A stretch of 64,000 nt of DNA from Cognaticolwellia aestuarii (lineage in GTDB: Bacteria > Pseudomonadota > Gammaproteobacteria > Enterobacterales > Alteromonadaceae), in assembly GCF_002000025.1 (NCBI RefSeq), contig NZ_MUZV01000012.1:1-64000 (forward strand), written 5' to 3'. The notes under the pieces were generated by a model. It was not told the origin of the DNA. It saw only the letters and a list, made by a program, of their open reading frames with translations, and made no database searches. Within the stretch, counting starts at the first letter, position 1, and each line of letters opens with the position of its first letter. A program made the position numbers and the translations under genes. Below are positions 30,780 to 40,783 of the stretch, in pieces.

Positions 30780-33215
30780 ATGAATTTTTTCATTAGGGTA
30801 ATAGCTTTATTTTTTTGTTGCGTACTATCAGCACAAGCGCTGGCGAAAACAGAACCAACATACGCTGAATTTATTAAAGATAAGCAACACCATCAAGGTT
30901 ACTTTTCTTTTTATCTTGATGATAAAACAGGTAAAGTTTTTTTAGAACTAACGAGTTTTGAGCAAAACTTTTTATTTCAAAGTGCTTTGCCGCAAGGGGT
31001 CGGCTCTAATGACATTGGTTTAGACCGAGGCCAACTTGGTGATACGCGTTTAGTGCGCTTTGAAAAAGTGGGTAATAAAGTGTTTTTGCGCCAACTTAAT
31101 ACCTACTACCGTGCTAATACTAGTAATATGCTTGAGAAACAAGCTGTTGATGAGGCTTTTGCTAGCTCAATAATTTGGGGCTTTAAGGTCAGTAAGCGCT
31201 CAAAAGACAACAGTAAAATTCTAATAGACTACACGCCATTCTTGTTGTCAGATATCCATAACTTGTCAGCACAATTGAAGCGAACTAAGCAGGGGGATTA
31301 TAAAATTGATGCCTCACGTAGTGGTGTTTATAAAAAACGTAGTAAAGCCTTTCCAAACAATACTGAACTAGAAGCAACGGTGACTTATAGAGGCAGCAAA
31401 GCTGGTACACATTTGCGCTCTGTTACACCTGATGCCTCTGCTGTTACGGTAAATTTGCATCATTCATTAATTAAGTTACCTGATGATGGTTATCAAACGC
31501 GTCAATTTCATCCATATAGCGGCTTTTGGCAGCACGCTTATGCCGATTATGCGAGTGCCATTGATGAGCCATTAATAAAACGCAATATTCCTCGTCACCG
31601 TTTACAAAAGAAAAACCCTGAAGCGAAAATAAGTGAAGCGGTTGAACCTATTGTTTATTATCTTGATGCTGGCGTGCCTGAGCCTGTTAAAAGTGCATTA
31701 CTCGATGGTGCTCGTTGGTGGGACCAAGCATTTTCGGCTATTGGTTATAAAAATGCTTTTCAAGTTAAGATGCTGCCAAGTGATGCCGATCCGATGGATG
31801 TGCGCTATAACGTTATTCAATGGGTACACCGTGCAACTCGTGGTTGGTCTTATGGTGCGTCGGTTATTGACCCACGCACAGGTGAAATTATTAAAGGTCA
31901 TGTCACGCTAGGCTCTTTACGCGTGCGCCAAGACTACTTAATTGCGCTTGGCTTAACTTCGCCTTTTAAAACGACAGAAACGGATACCCGTACGATGAAA
32001 GCAATGGCATTAGCTCGTATTCGTCAACTGTCAGCACATGAGGTAGGGCATACCTTAGGTATTGCGCATAACTTTGCTGCCAGTGTTAACGATCGCGCAT
32101 CGGTGATGGATTATCCACATCCGTTAATCACCATTGAAAATGATGAAATTAGCTTAGAAAATGCTTACGCAACCGATATTGGCATTTGGGACAAATATGT
32201 TGTTGCCTATGGGTATAGCGATGTCAATAAAGCGCAAGAAGCACAGTATTTATCTGAATTAGTTAACTCAGCTCAGCAACAAGGCTTAGCTTATGTGTCT
32301 GATCCTGACGCAAGACCTAAATCTGGCGCGCATGCGACAGGGCACTTATGGGACAACGGCAAAGATGCGGCGGCGGAATTAACCCGGGTATTAAAAGTAC
32401 GAAAACTGGCTTTAGCTAACTTTGGCTTAAACAGTATTCCTGTTGGCACGCCGATGTCAGAGCTCGAACAAGTACTGGTGCCAATTTATAATTTTCATCG
32501 TTTTCAAGTTGAAGCGACTGCCAAACTTATTGCCGGTGTTGATTACGGTTATCAGTTGCGTAGTGAACAATTTAGCAATCAACAAAAGTTGGTATCAGGT
32601 ACTTCACAAAATGCGGCCTTGAATGCGCTATTGCTAACGTTATCAGTTGAAACACTGACGGTTCCTGCTGAAGTTACAGCGCTAATTCCACCGAAAGCTT
32701 ATGGTTACAGTCGAAACAGAGAAAGCTTTACCAGTAACACGGGATTAACTTTTGACCCCATCAGTGCTGCAGAGGCAAGTGCTAAGCATACCTTGTCATT
32801 ACTACTTAATGCTGAACGTTTAGCAAGATTACAACAGCAAAGTATGCTTGATAGCGATATACCCTCAGTAGGGGAGCTGTTAACTAAACTTGTTGGCACT
32901 ACTTTTCAGTCAGTCCCTAAAAAATCTACAGCCTTGCTAATACAACAACGTGTGAATCAACAACTTGTCGAGCATTTGTTAGGGTTATGGCACAGTGAGC
33001 ACCTGGTTACTGAAGTTAAGGCGGAAGTTTATCTTACCTTAATGGATTTATCTCAGTGGTTAATGAATAAGCGCAGTACTAAAAAATACAAAGGCTCACG
33101 AGCGCAGTTTGCTTTATTAGCCAAGCAAATTAATTACAGTTTGAGCCATGACAAGACGGCAACGCCAGTGTCTAAAATAACCTTACCGCCAGGCTCACCT
33201 ATTGGCAGCTATTAA
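30780..33215 (+). CDS. exported zinc-dependent metalloprotease (DUF5117/DUF4953 type)
   Basis: An 811-aa exported protein with an N-terminal signal peptide (hydrophobic VIALFFCCVLSAQALA, cleavage near residue 22). The extended zinc motif HEVGHTLGIAHNF (His420, His424, His430) marks a metzincin-like protease, followed by a possible Met-turn SVMDYPHP. An N-terminal DUF5117-like domain (GSNDIGLDRGQLGDTRLVRF) and a C-terminal DUF4953-like region frame it, as in large periplasmic metalloproteases of marine bacteria. Substrate is unknown. Confidence 0.88.
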   Translation: MNFFIRVIALFFCCVLSAQALAKTEPTYAEFIKDKQHHQGYFSFYLDDKTGKVFLELTSFEQNFLFQSALPQGVGSNDIGLDRGQLGDTRLVRFEKVGNKVFLRQLNTYYRANTSNMLEKQAVDEAFASSIIWGFKVSKRSKDNSKILIDYTPFLLSDIHNLSAQLKRTKQGDYKIDASRSGVYKKRSKAFPNNTELEATVTYRGSKAGTHLRSVTPDASAVTVNLHHSLIKLPDDGYQTRQFHPYSGFWQHAYADYASAIDEPLIKRNIPRHRLQKKNPEAKISEAVEPIVYYLDAGVPEPVKSALLDGARWWDQAFSAIGYKNAFQVKMLPSDADPMDVRYNVIQWVHRATRGWSYGASVIDPRTGEIIKGHVTLGSLRVRQDYLIALGLTSPFKTTETDTRTMKAMALARIRQLSAHEVGHTLGIAHNFAASVNDRASVMDYPHPLITIENDEISLENAYATDIGIWDKYVVAYGYSDVNKAQEAQYLSELVNSAQQQGLAYVSDPDARPKSGAHATGHLWDNGKDAAAELTRVLKVRKLALANFGLNSIPVGTPMSELEQVLVPIYNFHRFQVEATAKLIAGVDYGYQLRSEQFSNQQKLVSGTSQNAALNALLLTLSVETLTVPAEVTALIPPKAYGYSRNRESFTSNTGLTFDPISAAEASAKHTLSLLLNAERLARLQQQSMLDSDIPSVGELLTKLVGTTFQSVPKKSTALLIQQRVNQQLVEHLLGLWHSEHLVTEVKAEVYLTLMDLSQWLMNKRSTKKYKGSRAQFALLAKQINYSLSHDKTATPVSKITLPPGSPIGSY

Positions 33216-33295
33216 GCACAAAGAGCCTGATAAGCAAGTGTTTTTTCGAAAAGTAACAACATTGACACTTGCCGTCACTGGGTTAAAGAAGTAAG

Positions 33296-33334
33296 AAAAA
33301 ACGGCGCTGAAAAGGAAGGTATCCAGCGCCGTTG
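33296..33334 (-). terminator. hairpin terminator for the EamA gene
   Basis: Perfect 10-bp GC-rich stem AACGGCGCTG (33300-33309) with CAGCGCCGTT (33324-33333). Read on the - strand it runs into a T6 tract, so it ends the EamA transcript 110 bp after its stop codon. Confidence 0.75.
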
Positions 33335-33442
33335 TGCAATCGGCACTTAGTGTTAAGTGAACTGCGCACAAAAAACTGACGATATGGCATTAAATTGATT
33401 ATAAAGTTTCTACTTTTAAATTATTTTGATTCACATTCGGTT

Positions 33443-33465
33443 TTAGCGGCTTAGCGGCTTAGCGG
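33443..33465. repeat. 8-bp tandem repeat at the 3' end of the EamA gene
   Basis: TTAGCGGC is repeated almost three times (33443-33465) and spans the stop codon. The unit is not a multiple of three, but each - strand unit carries TAA, so copy changes would change only the last few residues. Confidence 0.85.
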
Positions 33466-34372
33466 TATGCGGTGCTAAAGGTGCCGCTATCGCAACGGGC
33501 TTTTTAGTACGCATTAACACCACTAGGTTGCCTGCCAAAATAAATAATAAGCCGATCACGGTATAGCCTGTCCAAGAAAAGCCCTCAACCAGTGTTGAAA
33601 TAACGACGGCAACAGCTGGAAACATAATGGATGCATATGACGCACGATGTGCACCAATACGGTTGAGTAATGTTAGGTAACTACCAAAGGCAATAACCGA
33701 ACCAAAAATAGCGAGATAAAGCAGTGAGCTTATATAAGAAAAACTGTAATCGAAGTTAAATGTTCTGCCGCGTATCATGGCAATAATTGCCATAAAAATA
33801 GCACCATATGCCATACCCCAAGCGTTAGCAGACATCAGGGGTAAATTGAGCCTTTGATTTTTCATTGATAACATATTACCAGTTGACGCAAATAGAGTGC
33901 CCGTTAAGCAAAAACCTAAGCCCAATAAGGTCTCAGCGCCTAACTGCGTATCACTAATTTGTGGCCAAAATAGTGTAATAATACCGAATAGACCTAATAT
34001 TCCACCTAAATAAACTTGCTGAGTAATTTTAGTGCCATACCAGATACGAGCATTAAAGACATTGAGAAACATAATCATTGAAAAGGCGATACAGGTTAAT
34101 GCAGAGTTGATGTGCTGTTGCGCAGAATACAGTAGATAATAGTTAACGCTAAATAAAGTGGCGCCAAAAAAGAAAAACTGTAGATGATGGCGTAATGAAA
34201 AACGTAAAGGTAAACCTTTAAGTTTGCAATAAGCAAATAGCACAATAGCTGCTAAGCCAAAACGATAAACGATAGAAACCTCTGAAGCGACCTCACCTAA
34301 TTGGTAATTAATTGCAATCCAAGTTGATCCCCAAATCAACACAGTAATGATATATAAAAATGTATTATTCAT
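33443..34372 (-). CDS. EamA/DMT-family transporter
   Basis: About 309 aa with ten hydrophobic helices in two EamA repeats (ITVLIWGSTWIAINYQLGEV at the N terminus; AFGSYLTLLNRIGAHRASY in the second half), as in RhaT/YdcZ-like metabolite exporters. The ATG at 34372 (MNNTFLYI) with AGAG upstream is preferred over an earlier in-frame start at 34417. The coding sequence ends inside an 8-bp tandem repeat. It is divergent from a MocR-type regulator, which often controls such exporters. Confidence 0.9.
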   Translation of the reverse strand: MNNTFLYIITVLIWGSTWIAINYQLGEVASEVSIVYRFGLAAIVLFAYCKLKGLPLRFSLRHHLQFFFFGATLFSVNYYLLYSAQQHINSALTCIAFSMIMFLNVFNARIWYGTKITQQVYLGGILGLFGIITLFWPQISDTQLGAETLLGLGFCLTGTLFASTGNMLSMKNQRLNLPLMSANAWGMAYGAIFMAIIAMIRGRTFNFDYSFSYISSLLYLAIFGSVIAFGSYLTLLNRIGAHRASYASIMFPAVAVVISTLVEGFSWTGYTVIGLLFILAGNLVVLMRTKKPVAIAAPLAPHTAKPLSR

Positions 34373-34559
34373 AACGATCTCTTGAATAAGTACCACAAGC
34401 TTTTGCTTGTAGAGCAAAAAGATAAACCAAGCGAATAGCTTTTAAATCAGCTAAATACTCAGGAGTATCAAGTAGGCAGTGTTAGTAACGAATAGACATT
34501 TTACGGCTTTTTTGTTTTAATAACATACACAAAAAAATGAAAATGCAACCTATACAGTT

Positions 34560-36035
34560 ATGCGACTCGTCGATAAATCAGCGTCAGAATTTTTATATCA
34601 ACAAGTGATCGATTTTGTTGAGCATCAACAACGTAGTGGCGCCATACGCCCTGGCGATAAGTTGCCCAGTTTACGTAAGCTCAGTCGGCAGTTTGATATC
34701 AGTGTGCCCACCGTAAAGCAGGCTTATGTTGAGCTTGAGCGCCAAGGTACTATTTCTGCTCGACCTCAGTCGGGTTATTACTTAAAAGCAACACAGGCGC
34801 GTACTTTATTGCCTATGCGAGCAAAATGGTCAGGGGGGCAGCCAACTGAAATTTCTTGTCGTAGTTTAATCGAACAGGTCTATGAAGCTGTTCATATGCC
34901 TGACTCTGTCGCACTGGGTATTTCTAATCCGGTAAATGCTCATCCACCAGATAAAACGCTTGCTCGATTAATGCGCTCTGTCCTAAGTCGAGTCTCAGAA
35001 AAAGCGGTAAGTTACGGGCCGGTAAATGGCGATGCTAAATTACGTTTAAATCTGGCTTTTCGCTATCAAGAGTGCGGCGCTTTGGTAAATCACGACGATC
35101 TTATTATCACTAATGGCGCACAAGAGGCGTTATCTATCGCTTTACAGTGTGTTGCCGAGCGCGGCGACATTATTGCGGTTGAATCTCCTTGCTATTTTGG
35201 CATTATTGAGTTAATTGAAAGCTTAGGTATGAAAGCGCTAGAAGTTTATACCTGTACTGAAGAAGGGGTTTGTGTTGCTGAGCTGGCTAAGGTTATTGAG
35301 CAACACGCGGTGAAAGCGTGCTTATTTTCATCGGCCATTAGCAATCCATCGGGCTCTATGATGACAGATAAACAACGACAAGCCATGGTGAGGCTATTAG
35401 AACAAAACGACATTGTCCTGATTGAAGACGAAGTATATAGCGATTTGTACTTTTCTGAGAGCCGTCCATTACCAGCACAACTATATTCAGAAAAAGGTTT
35501 AGTATTAACTTGTTCATCTTTTTCCAAAACTGCCGCGCCAGGTTATCGTGTTGGCTGGTTGTTACCGGGCAAGTTTGAAGAAAAAGCTAAGCGCATCAAA
35601 AGAGCGCAGTCGTGCTCTACGTCAATGCTACAGCAATGGACCTTAAGTGATTATTTAATGAGTGGGGAATATGACCGGCACTTACAAGTGTTGAGAAAAA
35701 CCCTACGTTATAATTGTGAACGTATGCGCGCATTAATTGCTGAATATTTTCCCGAACAAGTTTGTATTTCAAAACCGCAAGGGGGCAGCGTGTTATGGAT
35801 ACGTTGCCGTTCACATGTTGATACCAGCCAGTTTTTTAAACAAGCTGTTGCACAGGGCGTTAACTTTGCTCCAGGCGAAATTTTTTCGCCATCAGGAAAA
35901 TATAAAAACTATATGCGGATCAGTTATGGTGTGCAATGGAGTGAGCGGATAGATAATGCCATTCAAATTATTGGGAAACTTGTTCATGACTATCCTGAGC
36001 CTAGTCCTGAGACTAGTAATATAGGAGTTAAGTAA
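34560..36035 (+). CDS. MocR-type (GntR/aminotransferase) PLP-dependent regulator
   Basis: This 491-aa protein joins an N-terminal GntR winged helix (about 1-75: PGDKLPSLRKLSRQFDISVPTVKQAY) to a class I aminotransferase-like domain. The PLP lysine is in SSFSKTAAPGYRVGW near residue 323, and IEDEVYSDLYF supplies the conserved PLP-contacting Asp and Tyr. MocR proteins usually regulate neighbouring genes using PLP as cofactor. It starts 187 bp from the divergent EamA gene and overlaps the Bcr/CflA gene by one base. Confidence 0.93.
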   Translation: MRLVDKSASEFLYQQVIDFVEHQQRSGAIRPGDKLPSLRKLSRQFDISVPTVKQAYVELERQGTISARPQSGYYLKATQARTLLPMRAKWSGGQPTEISCRSLIEQVYEAVHMPDSVALGISNPVNAHPPDKTLARLMRSVLSRVSEKAVSYGPVNGDAKLRLNLAFRYQECGALVNHDDLIITNGAQEALSIALQCVAERGDIIAVESPCYFGIIELIESLGMKALEVYTCTEEGVCVAELAKVIEQHAVKACLFSSAISNPSGSMMTDKQRQAMVRLLEQNDIVLIEDEVYSDLYFSESRPLPAQLYSEKGLVLTCSSFSKTAAPGYRVGWLLPGKFEEKAKRIKRAQSCSTSMLQQWTLSDYLMSGEYDRHLQVLRKTLRYNCERMRALIAEYFPEQVCISKPQGGSVLWIRCRSHVDTSQFFKQAVAQGVNFAPGEIFSPSGKYKNYMRISYGVQWSERIDNAIQIIGKLVHDYPEPSPETSNIGVK

Positions 36036-37231
36036 TGATGAATCAGCCAAAAGTTAAAGTCTCCTTGACATTAATGTTGCCATTACTTGCTGCCATAATC
36101 GCCGTGTCGCCACTCGCCATTGATATGTACCTTCCAGGCATGCCAGAAATAGCAGGTTACTTTTCAGCCCAAATGCCTTTGGTACAAAATAGTTTAAGTA
36201 TTTATTTATTTGGCTATGCAATGGGCTTGCTATTTTTTGGCCCCATGGCAGATAAATACTCTCGCAGAGCCATGGTAATGTTGGGGTTGTCGGGCTTTTT
36301 ATTAACAACCTTGGGGTTAACATTAGTTGAAAATATTGAGCAATTTATTGCTTTACGTTTTTGCCAAGCATTTATTAGCAGTGCCGCGACTGTGGTTGTG
36401 CCAGGCATTATTCGACAGCTTTATGGCCAAAACACCGCCAAAGGTTTGTCTTATGTCAGTATGATCATGATGCTGGCACCAATGATAGCGCCAAGTATTG
36501 GCAGTTTATTGCTGCTGCATAGCTGGCAGATGATATTTTATGTTTTAGCAACCTATGCTTTTATTGTATTTATCTGCAGTGCTATGTTTTTACCTGACAT
36601 ATCTATGACTAAACCGGCAAAAACTTATCGGGTAATTGAACGTTATAAGCTTGTTTTTAGTAACCGTGCAGCACGGTTTGATTTATTGAGTGTGATGATG
36701 GTGTCGTTGGCTTTTTTTGCTTACATAACCGCGATCCCATTTGTCTATTTGACGGTATTTAAGGTTTCTGAATTCGAGTTTAGTTTATTATTTGGTTTAA
36801 ATGTTTTTGCGTTGATGATTGCACACTTTATTAACACGCGTTTTGTGGCCAGTGTTGGCTCTAGAAAAATGCTCTATTTTGGTCTTTCGTTGGCTATTAT
36901 TATGTCGACGAGTTTACTGTTAGCCAATGTTTTTACCTTACCTTTACTGTATCACGCCATGGTAATTTTGCCTTTGATGGGGAGCTTATCAATGATTTCA
37001 GTGAATGCTGACGCCTTAATTTTACAAGAGTTTGCTGAGCATGCAGGAACCGTGACGGCAGTAAATGGCACTTTACGATTTGGTATTGGTGCCTTAGCGG
37101 GTCCTATTTTAGCTGTATTTTATGACGGCAGTGCCTTACCATTTGCACTCTTAATGGTAGTGTCGGTATATATTGTTGTGATCTGCCAATTGATACGTAA
37201 TAAGCTGAATATAGCTACGGAGGAAGTGTGA
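36035..37231 (+). CDS. Bcr/CflA-family multidrug efflux MFS transporter
   Basis: A 398-aa protein with twelve hydrophobic segments. The N-terminal motif SPLAIDMYLPGMPEIAGYF and GYAMGLLFFGPMADKYSRR (MFS motif A) identify the Bcr/CflA drug:H+ antiporter subfamily. Its start overlaps the stop codon of the MocR gene (TAATG) and its end overlaps the elbB start, so the three genes form a tightly coupled operon, an unusual set. Substrate unknown. Confidence 0.92.
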   Translation: MMNQPKVKVSLTLMLPLLAAIIAVSPLAIDMYLPGMPEIAGYFSAQMPLVQNSLSIYLFGYAMGLLFFGPMADKYSRRAMVMLGLSGFLLTTLGLTLVENIEQFIALRFCQAFISSAATVVVPGIIRQLYGQNTAKGLSYVSMIMMLAPMIAPSIGSLLLLHSWQMIFYVLATYAFIVFICSAMFLPDISMTKPAKTYRVIERYKLVFSNRAARFDLLSVMMVSLAFFAYITAIPFVYLTVFKVSEFEFSLLFGLNVFALMIAHFINTRFVASVGSRKMLYFGLSLAIIMSTSLLLANVFTLPLLYHAMVILPLMGSLSMISVNADALILQEFAEHAGTVTAVNGTLRFGIGALAGPILAVFYDGSALPFALLMVVSVYIVVICQLIRNKLNIATEEV

Positions 37232-37884
37232 AAAATATAGCGATAATTTTATCGGGGTGTGGTGTTTATGATGGTAGTGAAATTCATGAAGCGGTACTAA
37301 CCTTGTTAGCTATTGAACAGGCTGGCGCAAAGTATCGTTGTTTTGCACCAAATATTAATCAGCATCACGTGATAAATCATGTCAGCGGAGAGGTGATGCA
37401 AGATGAGCAACGGAATGTTTTGGTTGAGTCTGCTCGTATTGCCCGTGGTGATGTTGAAGATTTAAGTGAATTTTATATTGATGAATTTGACGCTTTAATC
37501 GTACCGGGTGGTTTTGGTGCGGCAAAAAACTTATCTGATTTTGCCATTAACGGTGAAGACATTAGCATAAATGAGCAAGTGTTATCGGTATGCCAAGCAT
37601 TTGCCAAGGCTAATAAGCCTGCAGGTTATATGTGTATTGCTCCCGTTATGATCCCGCTGGTTTATGGGGAAGGCGCGCAAGGGACGATTGGTCAAGATAT
37701 TGCCATTGCGGCTTCTTTAACTAATATTGGCCTTGATCATAAAGCATGTGCTGTTGATGATATTGTTGTTGATGAAGCTCGACAATTAGTCTCAACACCG
37801 GCTTATATGTTGGCAACGTCATTGGTAGAAGCGGCAAGTGGTATTAACAAGCTGGTTGCAAAAGTGCTCAAGATGACTAATTAA
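37228..37884 (+). CDS. elbB: ElbB-type glyoxalase (isoprenoid biosynthesis protein ElbB)
   Basis: A 218-aa cytoplasmic protein of the DJ-1/PfpI class I glutamine amidotransferase-like fold. The start MKNIAIILSGCGVYDGSEIHEAVLTLL, the central LIVPGGFGAAKNLSDFA and nucleophile-elbow region GYMCIAP align closely with E. coli ElbB, reported to have weak glyoxalase activity. The start is GTG with a GGAGG site upstream and overlaps the Bcr/CflA stop by four bases. It also overlaps by four bases the end of the convergent small Cys-rich gene. Confidence 0.94.
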   Translation: MKNIAIILSGCGVYDGSEIHEAVLTLLAIEQAGAKYRCFAPNINQHHVINHVSGEVMQDEQRNVLVESARIARGDVEDLSEFYIDEFDALIVPGGFGAAKNLSDFAINGEDISINEQVLSVCQAFAKANKPAGYMCIAPVMIPLVYGEGAQGTIGQDIAIAASLTNIGLDHKACAVDDIVVDEARQLVSTPAYMLATSLVEAASGINKLVAKVLKMTN

Positions 37885-38054
37885 TCGTCAGTTGCTTTAG
37901 CTGCTTGCTCTGCGGCAGCTTTTAACTCTACTTGCTGTAAGCGCCATTTTTTTCGCTCAGCGTAGTAATGGTCCCAAACACAAGGGTTGCATGCACCACC
38001 ACCACAGCAGTCATCATCGGCGGGTGGTAAAGGTTTTTCTAGTAATTTAGTCAT
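37881..38054 (-). CDS. small Cys-rich oxidoreductase-like-domain protein
   Basis: A 57-aa protein with the segment DDDCCGGGACNPCVWDHYY (residues 13-31), the signature of the 'oxidoreductase-like' domain (PF09791) of small bacterial and mitochondrial proteins. The four clustered cysteines could bind a metal. A charged Ala-rich helix follows. The stop codon overlaps the last four bases of the convergent elbB gene. Function is not established. Confidence 0.82.
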   Translation of the reverse strand: MTKLLEKPLPPADDDCCGGGACNPCVWDHYYAERKKWRLQQVELKAAAEQAAKATDD

Positions 38055-38132
38055 TGTTTCTAGCCAAAATCATGGATAATAAGTCGTGCTTTATCATCTA
38101 TGATATCACGACATAAGGTTTACGCTGAATAT

Positions 38133-38162
38133 AAAAAAAGCTCTGCATGCAGAGCTTTTTAT
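38133..38162 (-). terminator. aroQ-accBC operon terminator
   Basis: Perfect palindrome AAAAAGCTCTG-CATG-CAGAGCTTTTT (about 38135-38160), 18 bp after the accC stop on the - strand. Confidence 0.88.
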
Positions 38163-38179
38163 TAGTAGCGCTTTTGGGT

Positions 38180-39526
38180 TTATTCTAATTCAGAAAGCTT
38201 CTTCTCAAGGTAATGAATATTTGCACCACCATTAACAAAGCCTTGATCATTTAAAATATCTAAATGTAGCGCTATATTGGTTCTAATTCCGTCAATAACC
38301 AACTCACTTAATGCATTACGCATACGTGCAATCGCCACATCGCGGCTATCACCCCAAGTGATCAGCTTACCGATCATGGAATCATAATGCGGAGGTACTG
38401 AGTAATCTGCATAAATATGAGAGTCCCAACGTACACCTAAGCCACCCGGAGAATGAAAGCGGGTAATTTTTCCAGGCGATGGAATGAAAGAGCGTGGATC
38501 TTCAGCGTTTATACGACATTCAATTGAATGACCTGACACTTTTATATCATCTTGGGTATAAGATAAAGGTTGGCCAGCAGCAATGCGAAGTTGCTCTTTA
38601 ATCAAGTCAACACCGGTGATCATTTCTGTTACCGGATGTTCTACTTGAATACGGGTATTCATTTCAATGAAATAGAACTCGCCATTTTCATACAAAAACT
38701 CAAAAGTACCGGCACCGCGATAATTAATTTTTATACAAGCATTACAGCAGCGCTCACCAATTTTAGCTCGCATTTCAGGTGTAATTCCTGGTGCAGGTGC
38801 TTCTTCCACAACTTTTTGATGACGGCGTTGCATTGAACAATCACGTTCACCTAAATGAATCGCACCACCTTGACCATCAGCCATAATTTGAATTTCAACG
38901 TGACGTGGGTTTTCTAGGAATTTTTCCATGTAAACCATGTCATTATTAAACGTTGAGCGTGCTTCAGACTTCGTTAGTTGGATAGACTCAATTAAGTCTT
39001 CTTCACTACGCACAACACGCATACCACGGCCACCACCGCCACCAGAAGCTTTGATGATAACAGGGTAACCAATGCGCTTACCATGCGCCAAATTGGCTGC
39101 ATCATCGTCAGTTAATGGCCCATCAGAGCCTGGTACACAAGGTACACCTGCAGCTTTCATCGCTTTAATTGCTGATACTTTATCACCCATCAAGCGAATA
39201 CTTTCAGCTTTAGGCCCGATAAAGGCAAAACCTGATTTTTCTACTTGTTCAGCAAAGTCAGCGTTCTCAGCAAGGAAGCCATAGCCTGGATGTATTGCTA
39301 CAGCATCCGTAACCTCTGCAGCGGTAATAATCGCTGGAATATTTAAGTAACTATCCATAGCTGAAGGCTTACCAATACAGATGGTTTCATCAGCTAATAA
39401 TACATGCTTAAGGTTTTTATCGGCCGTTGAGTGCACAGCCACCGTTTTAATGCCAAGCTCTTTACAAGCGCGCAATATTCTTAAGGCAATTTCGCCGCGA
39501 TTGGCGATAACAACTTTATCTAACAT
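38180..39526 (-). CDS. accC: acetyl-CoA carboxylase, biotin carboxylase subunit
   Basis: AccC (448 aa) carboxylates the biotin of AccB using ATP and bicarbonate, the first half-reaction of fatty-acid synthesis. It starts [20 protein letters not shown] as in E. coli, has the ATP-grasp glycine-rich loop [14 protein letters not shown] near 160, and the catalytic [20 protein letters not shown] near 285. Length is typical. It follows accB by 23 bp. Confidence 0.97.
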   Translation of the reverse strand: MLDKVVIANRGEIALRILRACKELGIKTVAVHSTADKNLKHVLLADETICIGKPSAMDSYLNIPAIITAAEVTDAVAIHPGYGFLAENADFAEQVEKSGFAFIGPKAESIRLMGDKVSAIKAMKAAGVPCVPGSDGPLTDDDAANLAHGKRIGYPVIIKASGGGGGRGMRVVRSEEDLIESIQLTKSEARSTFNNDMVYMEKFLENPRHVEIQIMADGQGGAIHLGERDCSMQRRHQKVVEEAPAPGITPEMRAKIGERCCNACIKINYRGAGTFEFLYENGEFYFIEMNTRIQVEHPVTEMITGVDLIKEQLRIAAGQPLSYTQDDIKVSGHSIECRINAEDPRSFIPSPGKITRFHSPGGLGVRWDSHIYADYSVPPHYDSMIGKLITWGDSRDVAIARMRNALSELVIDGIRTNIALHLDILNDQGFVNGGANIHYLEKKLSELE

Positions 39527-39549
39527 GAAAATACCCTTATTGGTTGGGC

Positions 39550-39996
39550 TTATTCAATGATGAATAGCGGTTGATCAAATTCAATAGCATCTTCGTTTTC
39601 AGCTAAAATTTGTTTGATTACACCTGATTTATCAGCTTCTATTTGGTTCATCATCTTCATTGCTTCTAGGATACATAATGTATCGCCGGCGTTGACATGT
39701 TGACCTACTTCAACAAATGCTGGCGCATCAGGTGAGCCTGCGGCGTAAAATGTACCTACCATAGGAGAGCGAACAACATGGCCTGTGATTACTGGGGCTG
39801 CGGTTTCTGTTGCTGGTACTGGCGCAGCTGCTACAGGTGCTGCAGCCGCAGGTGCTGCTTGCATCATAGGTGCTGCTTGCATAATTGTGCCGCCACGACT
39901 GATACGTACCGATTCTTCGCCTTCAGAAATTTCTAATTCGTTGATTCCTGACTCTTCAACTAGCTCAATCAATTTTTTAATCTTGCGAATATCCAT
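39550..39996 (-). CDS. accB: acetyl-CoA carboxylase, biotin carboxyl carrier protein
   Basis: AccB (148 aa) carries biotin on the Lys of the EAMKMMNQ motif (near residue 114), between the carboxylase and transferase of acetyl-CoA carboxylase. The N-terminal helical domain ([18 protein letters not shown]) and a long Ala/Pro linker (about residues 40-72) are standard. It lies in the aroQ-accB-accC order common in gammaproteobacteria. Confidence 0.97.
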   Translation of the reverse strand: MDIRKIKKLIELVEESGINELEISEGEESVRISRGGTIMQAAPMMQAAPAAAAPVAAAPVPATETAAPVITGHVVRSPMVGTFYAAGSPDAPAFVEVGQHVNAGDTLCILEAMKMMNQIEADKSGVIKQILAENEDAIEFDQPLFIIE

Positions 39997-40069
39997 GTGA
40001 ATACCTTTTAATAATTATTAATTTTATATTTATGAAAACTTAAGTGAGTTATATCACCTAAGTAAGTGT

Positions 40070-40522
40070 CTATTTGTTCTGTGTTAGCCAATTTCTTGCA
40101 AAATCTAAAGCATATTCATAACCACCGGTTCCTAAACCACTGATAACGCCTATAGCAATATCAGATAAATATGAATGCTGCCTAAACGACTCACGTGTAT
40201 GGACGTTAGATAAGTGCACTTCAACAAATGGAATATTAACCGATAATAAAGCATCTCTAAGCGCAACGCTGGTATGCGTAAAAGCAGCAGGGTTGATAAT
40301 AATAAAATCTACTTTTTCAAAGCTGGCATGAATTTCATCAATCAATACATGCTCTGCATTTGATTGTTTATGACTCAGCTCTAGATTCATTTTATCGGCA
40401 ATGCTGGTTAGTCTTGCTATAATCTCATTTAATGACGATGAGCCATAAATAGTAGGCTCACGTTTGCCCAACATGTTTAAATTGGGACCATTTAAAACTA
40501 AAATGTTAAACTTTGTAGTCAT
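40070..40522 (-). CDS. aroQ: type II 3-dehydroquinate dehydratase
   Basis: AroQ (about 150 aa) dehydrates 3-dehydroquinate in the shikimate pathway. The active-site Tyr is in [13 protein letters not shown] near residue 25, with [16 protein letters not shown] near 76 and [20 protein letters not shown] near 99. The ATG at 40522 ([14 protein letters not shown]) gives the usual length; an in-frame GTG at 40537 would add five residues. It is first in the aroQ-accBC operon. Confidence 0.95.
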   Translation of the reverse strand: MTTKFNILVLNGPNLNMLGKREPTIYGSSSLNEIIARLTSIADKMNLELSHKQSNAEHVLIDEIHASFEKVDFIIINPAAFTHTSVALRDALLSVNIPFVEVHLSNVHTRESFRQHSYLSDIAIGVISGLGTGGYEYALDFARNWLTQNK

Positions 40523-40783
40523 CTTCGGTAAAAACACCCTAACTATTGAGTAATACTCGCATCATGTCATATTTAACCATATGTTTGAAATAAATTTGAC
40601 TGAAATGTCGTAATTAATCTCATTTGACGATTATTATAGTGTTTTCGCAGAATATAGCAGCAAAATACTGGTCTAATCACTTTGGAGAGAAAAATAAAGC
40701 TATTAATGTTAGGTAAGTTATAATAAATTTACTAAACTAAACGTTGTAGGAATTTTAATTAATTCATTGATTTAACTTATTGT

